From: Cafeteria roenbergensis
Taxonomy: Eukaryota > Sar > Bigyra > Bicosoecida > Cafeteriaceae
Assembly: GCA_008330645.1 (NCBI GenBank)
Contig: VLTN01000001.1
Span: 1,469,564 to 1,533,563 of the forward strand
Direction of reading: 5' to 3'
DNA: 64,000 nt
Each line of letters begins with the position of its first letter. Position 1 is the stretch's first letter. The notes below the pieces were generated by a model. The model was given only the letters and a program-made list of their open reading frames with translations, made no database searches and had not been told where the DNA came from. The translations under genes were made by a program, and so were the position numbers. Below are positions 32,590 to 46,200 of this stretch, piece after piece.

Positions 32590-35500
32590 ATGAGCGACGG
32601 CGCGCCGGCTGCGCGGCCGAAGCTCTGCGACTCTTGCTGCGATGGCGTGGCCCGCCTGTTCGTCAAGCACACGGCCGTGAGCAGACGGGCAGACGCGTGT
32701 TCGAGCGCTGCCGCCACATCGAGGCAGGTGCCGTGTACGCCGCCCGCTGCGGCCCACCCCGCCCCCGGCTGCGGCAAGATGCTTGCGCTGCTTTGCATGC
32801 GTACGCCCGCGACTGCAGCGGGGTGCCAGAGCGGTCCCGGCTGCGCTCGACCCGTGCTGGCTGCGGCTCCGCGGCCCCGCCCCAAATTGCCGCCCCCCCC
32901 CCGCGCAGAAGGTGCTCCTTGCCGTTGTCGTCCTTATGGCGGCGGCCTCCGGAGTAATCTTGGGTCTTGATCTCTTCGCGTTCACTGAGCAGTGAGCCCG
33001 GCTCGCGCATGCCCCCGGCCCGGCAGCACAGGGCTCGGCGACTCGCAACGCTCCGCAGCGCCGTCACGCAAGCTCGGCCGCCCGCGCAAGGCCGGCGGGC
33101 TACCTGCATCCCCCCCCCTCCCCTCCAGCCCCCTCCTGCTTCCCCCATCCACCCGTCCGTGCTTTGGTCTCGCTTCAACCTGCTGCCTCGATTCTCGCAG
33201 AGGCAAGTGAGCCGCCAGACTGGAGCGTCAAGTGCATTGTTGGAGACTGTCCGCGCGCTTTCCCAAGTTTTTCCGCACCGCACCGCCTTGCCCGCTCGCC
33301 GCACCTGACTGATGGCTCACCCGCAGCGACGACTTCATGATCAAGGATCAGCCCGAGGTCAAGTCTCGCGACGCAGTCCGGCTTGGGGAGGCAGCTCTGT
33401 CCTCGGGTGGCTCCACTTCAGACGAAGCCGTTCGCGCCCTGTCGGAGCGATCGGAGGACTTTGACATGTTCCTCATCGTTGAAGACCGCAACGGGGATGA
33501 CATTGCCGCGTCCGATTCGCTCCTGCGTGACTTCCAGGCCACGGTGCGCTTCATCATCGACGAGCCTAGCTACTCGAGCGTCTGCCACAAGCCCGGCACC
33601 GACGGTCTGTGTGCCGCGCCGGTGTGCCCGGTCGACATGGGCGAGCTGCCCGCGTCGACTCTGACCAGGTTTGCGGTCAACTCCTCCGCCACGCTCCAGC
33701 CGTATCGCACCTTGCGGCTCGGCATGACCAGCGAGGAGCGCACTGCGCTGTTCGAGTACTACCTCAACCCGGAGCCCGAGATCCGCAACCAGACTGAGAC
33801 TGCAGTGCGCGCCGGAGTAGAGGCGCAAGTGCCCCCTTCGACGCCCAACCGCCAAGCCACGGTGGACGCTGCTGTGGAGGCGCAGATGGAGGCGCAGGCA
33901 GACACCATCGCCGAGGCTGTCGCCGCAGTGAAGGGCCTGCGCTCGCTGTTTTTTGACAGCGACCTTTCGGCGTCGAACAAGCGCTCCAAGTATATGCGGT
34001 GCATGTTCGGCATGGGGGCGCCTCTGCCCGGCTTCCGGAACGCCAAGGACCGCGAGGCGGACCAGGACCTCAAGTTCGACGACGCTGTCTCGCACATCCG
34101 GGAAACCGTGAACAAGAAGTGGTTCACCCAGAGCGCGGAGGAGCGCCCGCTGCGCCCGCTCGTGTTTGGCAGCCGCATCCTCCAGCAGCAGTTTGCCGAG
34201 GTGTCGGTGACCGACATGGTCTGGGCTGCCGGCTCGGTGGTCTTCGTCTACGCCTACCTGTTCTTCCACACCGGCTCGATCTTCGTTGCTTCGCTGGAGC
34301 TCCTGCAGATTCTGTGCTCGATGCCCCTGGCGATCCTTGTGTACAAGCTCGTCTACGGGATCGACTTTTTCCAGACGCTTCACTCGCTCAGCGTGTTCAT
34401 CATCCTGGGCATCGGCTGCGACGCAGTCTTCATCTTCGTTGACGCCTGGAACCAGGCCCCGGTCAACGTGTTCCGCACCGACGACGAGACGCTCATCAAG
34501 CGCATGCGCTTCACCTACGAGCGCGCATCCAAGGCGCTCTTCGTCACGTCCTTCACCACGTTTGCCGCCTTTCTGGCCACCGGAAGCTCCCAAATCATGC
34601 CCATCGCGACGTTTGGGTTCTTCAGCGCGACGCTCGTCATGATGAATCTGTTGCTCGACCTCGTCTTCTTGCCTGCCGTGATCGTGCTCTGGGAGCGCAG
34701 CGTACGGCCAAGGGAGCGGGCGTGCGGAGAGGCGTGCTGCTCGGCACCAGCCGTACCGGCTGCCGGCGACGACGGTGAGGAGCCCGCGGAAGAGGGCGGG
34801 ACAGCAAAGGGCGCCGCGGTCGCGCCCAGAGCCGCTCGCGACTCTCAGGGAGCGCCGTCGGCGGAGTTCTCCGGAACCAACCCGATGAGGGAGGAGGAGG
34901 CCGGAGCAAAGCCGGGAGCGTCCGGGGGAAAGCCGGCGAGTGGCTCAGCCGACGAGGCGGCAGGCAAGGTGTCAGCTGCGGTCAGCATGGGTGCTGTCCG
35001 CGCGGGACAGTCCCTTCCAGACCGCGTGGCAACGAACGAAGACGCGCAAGCAACCCGAGCCATCGAGGTCTGCTTCCGAGACCGGTGGACGCCGCTCGTG
35101 CACCGCCTTCGGTATGTCATCCTGGTGCTGGGAGTGGCGCTCCTGGCGCTCACTGCCTGGGCGTCGAGCACGCTTGCCCCGCTCAGCAAGCAGGAAGAGT
35201 GGTTTCCAACTTGGCACTTCGTGGGGCGCGCGATGGAGCTGGCCCAGGACACCTTCGGGGCAACCGAGAACGACCGCAAGGTGGACGTGACCATCACGTG
35301 GGGCGTCGAGGGAGTCGACCGCGAGGGCACGTACGCCTTCGACCCCAACGACATCGGCACGCCCATTTGGTACGCGGAGTTCGACCCGGCTCACTTGCAG
35401 TCCCAGGCTCTCATGCACCGCGTCTGCCGTGACATCGATTCCGGCCTGGTTCCTGGCGGTAAAGTCGAGTCCCTCAAGGAGTGCTGGGTAGACTCCTTCG

Positions 35501-36699
35501 GCTCGTGGCTGACCAAGAACGGAGCGAGCTTCCCCGTTGACATCTCCAATACAACCGTCACCGGGGCCAACGCGACTGCTTCGGCGCAGCTCAAGAATGC
35601 TTGCGGAGTCGAGACCACGCAGAGCGGCCTCTTCCACTGCCTGGTGTCCGAGTTCACCACGGCCAGCGGCAGCCCTGGCGTGTCGCTTCGCAACCGTGCG
35701 GTGCTGGGACTTGACTCCAGCAACAAGCTCAAGCTGGCTTCGGTCGTTGCGCGCACGTCGCTCGCGTTTGGCGAGCCGTATGCCACGAACAAGCCGGTGC
35801 TCGACGCCTGGAACGCCTACACCGCTTCCATTGATGAGACAGGCAAGTCGCACGGGATGGGAAAGAGCCTTCAGAACGCTGGAATGAGCTGGGCCTGGAT
35901 GCAGACCGAGCGGGCTCTCGTGACCAACGCGCTGCAGGGCATCGCGATTGCCGTGTCGGTGGCCCTGGTCGTCCTCGTCGTCTCAACGGACAGCATCCCG
36001 GTGGGGGTATTTGCCACGGTGACCATTGCAGGCATCGTGCTGTCGGTGCTGGCAACTATGGTAGCTCTCGGCTGGGAGCTCGGCACGACCGAGTCCGTGT
36101 CTTCAGTCATCCTGATCGGCTACTCAGTAGACTACGCTGTCCACCTCGCCAACGCCTACCAGGAGGCTGGCGACTTCCACCACGACGGGACGCGCAAGAC
36201 GCGGCTCGACCGCACGCGCTCCGCGCTCACTGAGTACGGTGTGAGCATCATTGCCGGCGCAGTGACAACGTTTGGAGCAGGTGTGTTCTTGCGCGGCGGC
36301 ACAATCATGTTCTTTCAGAAGTTCAGCGTTCTCATCATGGCGTCCATCGCCTACAGCCTGGTGTGGGCCCTCACCTTCCTCCCTGCGGTCCTGATGGTGC
36401 TCGCTCCGGAGGACTCCTTGTGCGCCTTGTCTGCCATGGCTCGCTGCCGCCTGCGGCCAAAGCTTCCGGCCTCTGCGCAGACACCTGCACCAGGCCAAGT
36501 GGCGGCAGCCGATGGAGCCGCTGCCAGCCCAGCGCAGGCGGCGGCTAGCGGTGCGGCCGCCGAAACGGCGGAAACGCGCGGCGGCGGGTCGCCCACGGGC
36601 CCGGACGCGGCGCGCGGGGAAGGCGCCGGGGAGGCTGCGCCCCCAAAGCCAGCTGTGACTCCGGGGGAGGTGACTCCCGTGCAGCGCCTTGACGTTTGA
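32590..36699 (+). CDS. Dispatched/Patched-type RND membrane protein with sterol-sensing-like domain
   Basis: Exons 32590-32676, 32909-32991 and 33327-36699 join with consistent phase to 1180 residues. A 6-nt micro-exon (33201-33206) may be included, adding two residues. The first helix is in exon 2 ('VLLAVVVLMAAASGVIL'). A large extracellular loop precedes helices 2-6 with 'GIGCDAVFIFVDAWNQ', where the acidic residue sits as in Dispatched and NPC1-like proteins. The second half repeats this with 'LIGYSVDYAVHLANAYQEA' and a terminal helix pair. The central cytoplasmic loop (about 34,700-35,040) and the C-terminal tail are Ala/Gly/Glu-rich. RND proteins of this type use cation gradients to move lipids or lipid-linked cargo. 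The cargo is unknown. Confidence 0.8.
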
Positions 36700-37204
36700 G
36701 CGCGAAACTGTGAGCAAAAGGTTGCCACAAATACGCAGCGAGGCCTTGCCATCGGTTCGGGCGAGAGAATCGGGTGGGGCCCAAGCAAGCAAGCACGCGA
36801 GCACGCCGGAAAGTCAAGGGGGTGCAGCGGCGACCGCTGACCCGATCATGACAGGCGCCAAGCAAGGCAGGTGGCAAACAGTCTGGCATCTCGGTCGAGC
36901 AAATATCAGCCCTCGTCCGCACGGGGTCCGTCAGCCCGCGCTCTTGCACACCCAGCAAGGCATCTCGGAGGGCTCACAGCTCTTGGAGCGCCGGCTTCTG
37001 GCCGGCGCTCAGTTCGCCCTCACCCGGCCAGGAATTGGTTCACGGCCTTGGGGCGGCGTCCGCAAAAGTGCGAGTTCCTCAACGGCATTTTCCCCAACGA
37101 GAGACCCGAGGCTGCGCCGTTCTGGCCAAGCCAGTTCTAGGCATACGGCTTTGCACATTGCACGCGCGAGGCGCAGGTGGCCGTGGACTCGGGCTTGCTT
37201 TGTG
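36700..37204. other. Spacer upstream of the giant receptor-like gene
   Basis: About 500 bp. The frame of the downstream gene is open through it, but the translation is Ser/Arg-rich and lacks structure, so I treat it as 5' untranslated sequence. The alternative is a longer N-terminus starting near 36,689. Confidence 0.4.
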
Positions 37205-40200
37205 ATGGGGAAGCGGAAGCCATTCCACGGCTTGCTCGCGACGCTGGGCGCACGCGCGTGGCAGGCCGGGAGCGGCGCCATCAGGTCCTTCAGGACGGCA
37301 AGCCAGCCTGCGCGAGCATCGCGCGGGACGAAGGCTGGGGGTGCGCACGCAGCGTGCGTGGCGCGGAAGGACCGGCAACCTCGTGGAAAGTTCGCAATTA
37401 CCTCCCTTCAGCTGCTCTTGGCGTGGGGGGTGGCAGGCTGCAATGGCAGCGGCATCGTGCTTGGGCTGATGGACAATGCCGCATACGCGCAGTGGCGGGC
37501 AGGCTGCCTGAACGTGTCCGGTGGTTGCGCAGTCTCTGCGCCCGGCGCCCATGTGGCGCCTTCTATCTCCTCCATCTCGTGCTTCGCGAACCAAACCACG
37601 GACGTGCCGGGGGACGGATGGTGCGTTGATGCTGGTACGCTACGCTTTGCCGGTCAGCAGCGCAGGGGCGAGCCTGTTGTCCGCTGGGGCAACGGCGAGA
37701 AGGCAGCCACTTTCGCAACCATGGGGGCTTTCGCTTGGCGGCACATGGACATTGATGGCCAACACTACGTCGCGGTCGCGAACCACAGAGACAACACTTG
37801 GTCGTACACAATTGACAGCGCAGTGTATCGATGGGCCCCATCCTCGGTGGAATGGCAGGAGCACCAGCGGCTCCGAACCACAGGTGCGATCGACTTGGAG
37901 CACATGGTGATTGGCGGCCAGCACTATCTTGCCGTGGCCAACCATTACGACGGTAGCTCTTTTGCCGTCAATAGCATCGTGTATCGCTGGTCCGAGGCCT
38001 TGCTTGCGTGGGAAGAGCACCAGAGCATTCCCACCATCGGAGCTACTGACTGGCTGCACATAGAGGTCGATGGGAGTCACTTTCTTGTGGTGGCCAACTC
38101 TGGCGCGGATGCTTTGCGGGGCGGCCCGTCCGTTGACAGCATAGTGTTCCAGTGGGAATCGTCCCTGCTTCGCTGGGAAGTGCACCAACGCATTGCAACC
38201 AAAGGAGCCCGGGACTGGGAGCACATGGTGATCGATGGCCAGCACTACCTTGCCGTGGCCAATAGCTACGACGGCACGACCCGGGCGGTCGATAGCGTGG
38301 TGTACCGTTGGTCCTCGGCCACGCTGGCGTGGGTGGAGCATCAGCGCATTCCCACCTTGGGAGCCAGAGACTGGCAGTTTGTTGACACGGGCATCCAGCA
38401 GTACCTAGCCGTTGCAAACTACTTTGATGGTGTTTCGTATTCGGTCGATAGCGTCGTTTACGTCTGGTCTCCAGTCGCGTTGGCATGGCAAGTACACCAG
38501 AGCATTCGCACAGATGGGGCGTGGGACTGGGAGCACATGCTCGTCGGCGGGTTGCACATTTTGGCTGTTGCGAATCACATCCAAGGCAGTTCACGGCTGA
38601 CTGACAGCGTCATCTACAACTGGAATTCGACCACTTTGGACTGGGACGAGCATCAACGCGTTCCGACGGTAGGCGCAACGAGCTGGGGATCGATGACGAT
38701 TGACCACCAGCAGTACCTTGGCGTGACCAACTACAACGACGGCAACACCGCTGCGCTCAGCAGCTTCATTTTTCATGTTGGCCACTCCGCTGTTTCCGTT
38801 GGCCCTGCCTCCGGCTCTCGCCAGCCCAGCACAGCGCTGCGAGTCTTGGCGAGGCTTCCGTGCGGCCGCGACGCGCACACCTCCCTGTGGGACTGCTCTG
38901 CAACTCTCGGACACTCGGCTGTGTCTCTGGTTCCAGCAGTCGTGTCCCCTGATGGAACCATCCCGTGTCTCAACCACTCGGCTTTCGTCCACGTCTCCAT
39001 GCCCTCTGGCATGGTCGAGCTCAGTTGTGATTGGCCCCTCGAAGCGGCGGCGGCCAACGCATCCATTGCTGTGCTCGCACTTGCGGACGATGAGGACGGG
39101 GGTTCCGTGCAGCTGCACGCCTGGGACCAGACGGGTGGAGTCAATGTTGTGGGCCCGGCCCCGCTCGTGCAGCGTGTGCAGCACTTGCAGTCGGCTGGCG
39201 GCTGGCAGCTGGCCATTGATGGGTACTACTTTGGCAAGTCGCCCACTGTGTGGCGGGGCTCGACAAAGTGTTCCACGGCGCTGAGCAACGGCACCCAAAT
39301 CGTCTGTTGGTGCGCCGCATCAGTGTCTCATGCTGTTCCCGAGGAGCAGGTGGTCGTGGTGGCTGGCGGCCAGTCTTCCACATGGCGCAACGGCACGAGC
39401 GGCCCAAGCCATGGCAGCGGCAGTGGGCTTGACTCAGGCGTCGGGCACAGGTGGGCAGTCATGAAGGCTGAGCCGCCCGCGGTGCCCTGGGGTCCCATCA
39501 CGCTCATTGGCGTCGGCATGTTGGAGGGGCTCAGGCCGTCGGCTGTCGTTCTTGTCCACCTGGGTGACCGGCATATTCAGGCCGAGTGCAGCAACGTCAC
39601 CGTGTCTGGCGGCGAGGTGCTTCGTTGCTGGCCGCCTCTGCGCATGCCGGCTCCTGGTCCATATTCGGCCCAGTTGGATGGCATTGCTGTATTAAATGGC
39701 TCGGCGGTTCTTGATGCTTCCGCCGGTGTGTCGGCGGTCTTGCCATGGCGCGGTCTGGACCCGTCGGGCGGGGAGCTGGTGCTGATTCGGACACGGCACT
39801 CTCTGGTGCGGGGCTTGGGCGATCGCGGCGTCAACTTGTCGATGAGTGTAGCTGTGACTCTAGGAGGCCAGCCGTGCTCTCGAGCGGAAGTGGACGGCGA
39901 GTTCACAGTGGCTTGCATCTCGCCACCTGGAACCGGAGCAGGAAAGCTGGTCGAGGTGGTTCTCGGTGGAGGCGCAGTGGTGGTGTCGAACAACGTCACA
40001 TGGCCTGGGCACATTTCTGCCGGCGCCACAGCTGGTCCTTCATATGCCGAGCCAGAGATCGTTTCTCTGTCGCCGCCCTATGTGCTCGTACCCCCGACTG
40101 GCCGGTCCAATGCCAGCATTTTCCTGTCTGGCTCGTCCTTTGTGCGATCGAGCCTGCTGGGTTTGCGGATCGGAGACTTCGCCTGCGGGAGCGTGGCAGT

Positions 40201-43200
40201 GCTGAGCGACTCTTCGGCGGTGTGCGAAGCCCTTGCCCTTCCCTCGTCGCTTGCCCCAGGCCGAGGCGATTCGACCAGCTTGAACGTGCGCGTGGAGTGG
40301 GGCAGCCCGAAACAGCTGACGCAGAAGCAACCAGGACTGACTGTGGCTGCAATTGGAGGGCCATCGGTGTTGTCGGTGCAGTCGAGTTCATGGCAACTCG
40401 ACGGAGCACCCACTGCATCGCACGGTGGGGTTGAAGACGCGCTGCCCGACTCGTGGGTGCTGATTCGTGGGGCAGAGTTGGGGCGTCGGGCGGAGGACCT
40501 GCGCGGCATCTCGGTTGGGGGGGTGCCATGCGCCTCCACGGAGTGGTTCTCGCCGACCAAGGTCGGATGCCTGCTACCTGCCGTATCGGCCTTTGGCGAC
40601 AGCTCGGCGCCGCTCACCAACCTCACCGTCCAGGTGGAGACGACCGCCGGTCGCAGGCATGCCTTCGCTAACGCCGTGTCGCTGCGTCCGCCGTCGTTGT
40701 CAAGCGTTGTATCGGGCGGCGAGGTCGCGCCCGGCGTGCCGGGCAACGTGTCGCTGGTGGGCGAGGGACTTGAGGGCGTGGCCGTGGGTCTGCGGGCGGG
40801 CGGGGAGTGGGAGTGCGCCGCCGTGTCCATGACGTCATCGCCACAAGCCGTCGGCGGCCCTACGTCTGGGACCACTGGCGCCAACAACGCGTCGGGCGCA
40901 CTGCTATGCTCGGGGCTGACCGTCGGGGCGTCGGTCCAGGGCGGGTCACTGCTGTCGCTTGAACTGGAGTGGCCCCGAGGGTCGGGGCGCTGGGTGGGGC
41001 AGCCAGGAGTGTGGCTGCTGACGTCGCCTGACCCCGTGGTGGCGGCAGTGACTCCGTCGTCAGCGGCTCCGTCCTCGTGGTTGCTGGTCGGGGGCTCGGG
41101 TCTGGGTCGCTGGGCGGAGGACCTGCGGGGCATCTCGGTTGGGGGGGTGCCATGCGCCGCCACGGAGTGGTTCTCGCCGACCAAGGTTGGATGCCTGCTA
41201 CCTGCTGTATCGGCCTTTGGCGACAGCTCGGCGCCGCTCACCAACCTCACCGTCCAGGTGGAGACGACCGCCGGTCGCAGGCATGCCTTCGCTAACGCCG
41301 TGTCGCTGCGTCCGCCGTCGTTGTCAAGCGTTGTATCGGGCGGCGAGGTCGCGCCCGGCGTGCCGGGCAACGTGTCGCTGGTGGGCGAGGGACTTGAGGG
41401 CGTGGCCGTGGGTCTGCGGGCGGGCGGGGAGTGGGAGTGCGCCGCCGTGTCCATGACGTCATCGCCACAAGCCGTCGGCGGCCCTACGTCTGGGACCACT
41501 GGCGCCAACAACGCGTCGGACGCACTGCTATGCTCGGGGCTGACCGTCGGGGCGTCGGTCCAGGGCGGGTCACTGCTGTCGCTTGAACTGGAGTGGCCCC
41601 GAGGGTCGGGGCGCTGGGTGGGGCAGCCAGGAGTGTGGCTGCTGACGTCGCCTGACCCCGTGGTGTCGGCAGTGACTCCGTCCTCAGCGGCTCCGTCCTC
41701 GTGGTTGCTGGTCGGGGGCTCGGGTCTGGGTCGCTGGGCGGAGGACCTGCGCGGCATCTCGGTTGGGGGGGTGCCATGCGCCTCCACGGAGTGGTTCTCG
41801 CCGACCAAGGTCGGATGCCTGCTACCTGCCGTATCGGCCTTTGGCGACAGCTCGGCGCCGCTCACCAACCTCACCGTCCAGGTGGAGACGACCGCCGGTC
41901 GCAGGCATGCCTTCGCTAACGCCGTGTCGCTGCGTCCGCCGTCGTTGTCAAGCGTTGTATCGGGCGGCGAGGTCGCGCCCGGCGTGCCGGGCAACGTGTC
42001 GCTGGTGGGCGAGGGACTTGAGGGCGTGGCCGTGGGTCTGCGGGCGGGCGGGGAGTGGGAGTGCGCCGCCGTGTCCATGACGTCATCGCCACAAGCCGTC
42101 GGCGGCCCTACGTCTGGGACCACTGGCGCCAACAACGCGTCGGGCGCACTGCTATGCTCGGGGCTGACCGTCGGGGCGTCGGTCCAGGGCGGGTCACTGC
42201 TGTCGCTTGAACTGGAGTGGCCCCGAGGGTCGGGGCGCTGGGTGGGGCAGCCAGGAGTGTGGCTGCTGACGTCGCCTGACCCCGTGGTGGCGGCAGTGAC
42301 TCCGTCGTCAGCGGCTCCGTCCTCGTGGTTGCTGGTCGGGGCTCGGGTCTGGGTCGCTGGGCGGAGGACCTGCGGGGCATCTCGGTTGGGGGGGTGCCAT
42401 GCGCCGCCACGGAGTGGTTCTCGCCGACCAAGGTTGGATGCCTGCTACCTGCTGTATCGGCCTTTGGCGACAGCTCGGCGCCGCTCACCAACCTCACCGT
42501 CCAGGTGGAGACGACCGCCGGTCGCAGGCATGCCTTCGCTAACGCCGTGTCGCTGCGTCCGCCGTCGTTGTCAAGCGTTGTATCGGGCGGCGAGGTCGCG
42601 CCCGGCGTGCCGGGCAACGTGTCGCTGGTGGGCGAGGGACTTGAGGGCGTGGCCGTGGGTCTGCGGGCGGGCGGGGAGTGGGAGTGCGCCGCCGTGTCCA
42701 TGACGTCATCGCCACAAGCCGTCGGCGGCCCTACGTCTGGGACCACTGGCGCCAACAACGCGTCGGACGCACTGCTATGCTCGGGGCTGACCGTCGGGGC
42801 GTCGGTCCAGGGCGGGTCACTGCTGTCGCTTGAACTGGAGTGGCCCCGAGGGTCGGGGCGCTGGGTGGGGCAGCCAGGAGTGTGGCTGCTGACGTCGCCT
42901 GACCCCGTGGTGTCGGCAGTGACTCCGTCGTCAGCGGCTCCGTCCTCGTGGTTGCTGGTCGGGGGCTCGGGTCTGGGTCGCTGGGCGGAGGACCTGCGGG
43001 GCATCTCGGTTGGGGGGGTGCCATGCGCCTCCACGGAGTGGGTATCACCTCGCTTTGCCAGGTGTGAGTTGCCAAACGAATATGCTCTCACGAACGCAAC
43101 GAGCTTCGATTCGCAGGGGCGCCTGGACATCGAAGTGGTGCTGCAGCCAGGCGACCGGGCGGGACTTCTTCAAGGCGGCGTCAAGGTTCTCGGAGTAGTG

Positions 43201-46200
43201 TTCCCGGCGTGGGCCGACGCTGCCTCGGGCGCGGCAACGACGCTCCCGTCTTCGGCAACCTCCATCATCCCTGTGCCGGGCGGAATCCTAGACATTGCTG
43301 TTGTGGGCCAAGGGGCGCTCGAATGCGGCCTGGACCTGGTCAACACCACCGGAAGCACGAGCGCGGCATTGTCCGGGACAACGTGGGTGGCTTTGCCGTC
43401 CTCCCAATTCGACGCAGTGCCAACAGTCTCAATGCGCCATGTGGGAATTCAGGGAGAGATGGGTTCGGTCGTCCACTTGAGGGGCTGGTGCTCCAGCGCC
43501 ACTGGCCAGCGGTCTGAAGTGCCGACGACGAGGGCCGTTCGCCTTGCATCTGTGAGCGCATCGTGGACCGCAAGCACTTCAGCTATGCTCGCAGCGGTGG
43601 CGACCCGAGGCTGGGTGTCGCCGTTTCCGCTCGGTCCCCTCAACGCATCGTGGCTAACAGATGGGCAAGCCTCGCAGGTGCCGTCTCTCCTCAGCTGCAC
43701 AGCGACTGTCACTGCGATCACGTCGGCCAGCGATCAGCCTGCAGTTCTTTCAACCCAGGCTGGCGTCTTGTCCCTAGTCTCGAACGCGTTGCAGTTCGCG
43801 CCCCTCGCCCTCGACGAGGCACCTCTGGGGTCTCAAATCCGCCTCGTGGCTTGGTGCGAGTGGGCACCAACAGGCGAGCGGGTGTCGCTTGCTGGGGCAG
43901 AGTTGTCTCTCCCAGCAGCGACAGTGCAGGTGGTGCCGATGACGGCGTTGGACCTGCGAGGGGAGGCGACGGGGTTCGACGCCAACGGCACGATGCTGTT
44001 GCTCCCAGGCGTTGGACGAAAGGTGCGAGTCGAGGTTGGGTTCAGTCTCGCCAACGGGTCAGCCATGGCGCTATGGCCAACGTCACCCACGTGCGGCTTG
44101 ACCCTGGAGTCCTCAACAGCCATGGCCTCTGACCCACAAAGTCTGTCAGGGCTGGTCGACTTGCAAGCGGCCGGTGGGGTGACAGCAACAGTCGTCGCGA
44201 CTGGGTCTGGACGTGGGAGGCTGCAGGCATGGTGCGACTTGTGGGGAGGCCTGCGCCGCGTTGATGCCACCGGTGCTGGCATTCTCTCTGTGCGAATGGC
44301 CACAGTTGACGCGGTTCTGGATGTTTTTGGCCGGTCCTCTGCGACCAGCACTCCTCGCTCCGCGGTGCTGTCAAGCAGTGTGTCATTCTTCGACATCCAG
44401 CCCGGCACTAGCATCTCGTTGCAAGTGGCCGAAGCTCCAGCTTGGCCGCTTGCAGATTCTTCACTCGTGCTGTGCACGGCCGAAGTGCCACATCCGCCGC
44501 CCAACTCCACCGTCACCGGCACGCGCACCCGCTTTGTCGGGCAGCCAGACGGTATCGTGCCACTGACGGGAATGGGGCTTGCCGGCCTTAGCGGATACCC
44601 GACAGCGTCGCAGCAGGCGGTTTTCGAAGTGTCGTGCGACCACCCCGTGTGGGGCGCGGCGGGCGCTGTGAGCATTGGCGTGGAAGTTATTGGCATGCAC
44701 GCGGCGTGGGTGAGCGACTCGGGAGAGTCTTCGGCAACGGCACCGAGCCACCTGCCGTCGTCTGTGGGAACAGCTCAAGCTTGGCCGGCGTTCAGCGTGA
44801 GGACATGCCTCCCCGGTGGCCTCTTCGACACGAGCACTCTGCGGGACATTGCTGCGGTGACAACGTGTTCTGCCAGGGTAGCAGGCTCAACTCGGGTAGA
44901 CAACGGCGCAGCTGCCGGCACAGTGCTGGCTGCAGAAGTCCCGTCAAGCTCGGCATGCATTCAAGCTGATTTTGCTGGCCTTGCCATCATTGGCCCTCGG
45001 GGTGCCTCTCTACAAGCTGAGGTCGAATGCAGTGTCGGGAGCCTACCGCTATCGCCTGTCTTGCATCACGACTTCACGCTCGAGGGTTGCGCTCCTGGAC
45101 AGCAGCCTCGAGCAGGATCGCTAGACCTGTGCGAAGTGTGTGCTGATGGCAGCTTCTCCGACGGCGGCCCTGGGGCCAGCTGCCAGAAATGTCCAGCCCA
45201 GGGCGCCGACTGCGCCGGCGGACTGCTCGTCTTGCGCCAGGGGTACTTCCGCCCAGAGCGCGAGCGAAGCTGGCCCATTGGCAATTCAACGGAGCTGCAC
45301 CCTTGCTTCAACTCCGAAGCCTGCACGTTAAACGCCACTTCACGGGTATACGGGTGCGCAGAGGGCTACCGGGGCCCATTGTGCGGCGTATGCGAGGACG
45401 GGTGGGCACTGTTTGGTGGAGCCTGTGGGCCGTGCTGGGAAGGAAGCGCCAACTCAGCTGTTGTGGCCCTGTTGTGTCTGTCTGCCGTAGGCATGGCCGT
45501 ATTCCTTGCCCGACGGACAGCGCAAGCAGATGCTTCGGCTAGGTCATCGAGCTCCATTGCGGTGCGTCAGCTTCTGTCGCACTTGCAAGGCCTGGGCGCA
45601 TTGACGCTTTTTCGCTCACGGGGCACTGAGCTGTTCCAGGCAGTCGCAGGACTGGCCCAGGGTGTAAGTGCAAGTCCAATGTCGTGGGGCCCTGTGGCGT
45701 GCGCGACTTCGATGGGGTTCAACTCTCGCTTTTGGGCGTCAGCATCGATTCCTGTGGTGGCAGTAATGTTAACGGTGCTGGCCTACGTGACCATCGAGGG
45801 AGTGGCGACGCTGCTACGGAGAGGCAGGACTGAGGCCAACGCTTCACGCTCCACGACAGCGAGCGTTCCGCTGCAGTCCAGCTCGCGCCCTCCGGATTCC
45901 ACTGCTCCAGCTTCCAGCCACCTGGCCGGCAAGCCGGTGAGGCGGTCCTTGCAGCAGCAACAACTGCAGCCTCCCGTCCGCTCAGCAACAGCCGGCCGTG
46001 TTTCGCCCTCACCTCCCTCACGAGGCTGGTCCGCGATTCGCAGCTTCTTTGAAACCCACCGCTACCTCGTGTCATTTGTCATTGTCCTGTTCCTGACATA
46101 CATGCCTCTCGTCACGCTTGCAATATCTGCGCTCGACTGCTACGACGGCACCATCGGTGGCCGAAGGTACTTGGCCGCAGACCTGTCGGTAGAGTGCTTC

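Noticed and set aside
40078-42135. 685-codon minus-strand frame opposite the IPT repeats
   Set aside because: It is the mirror of the repeated coding units, biased by GC-rich codons, with no recognisable domain.
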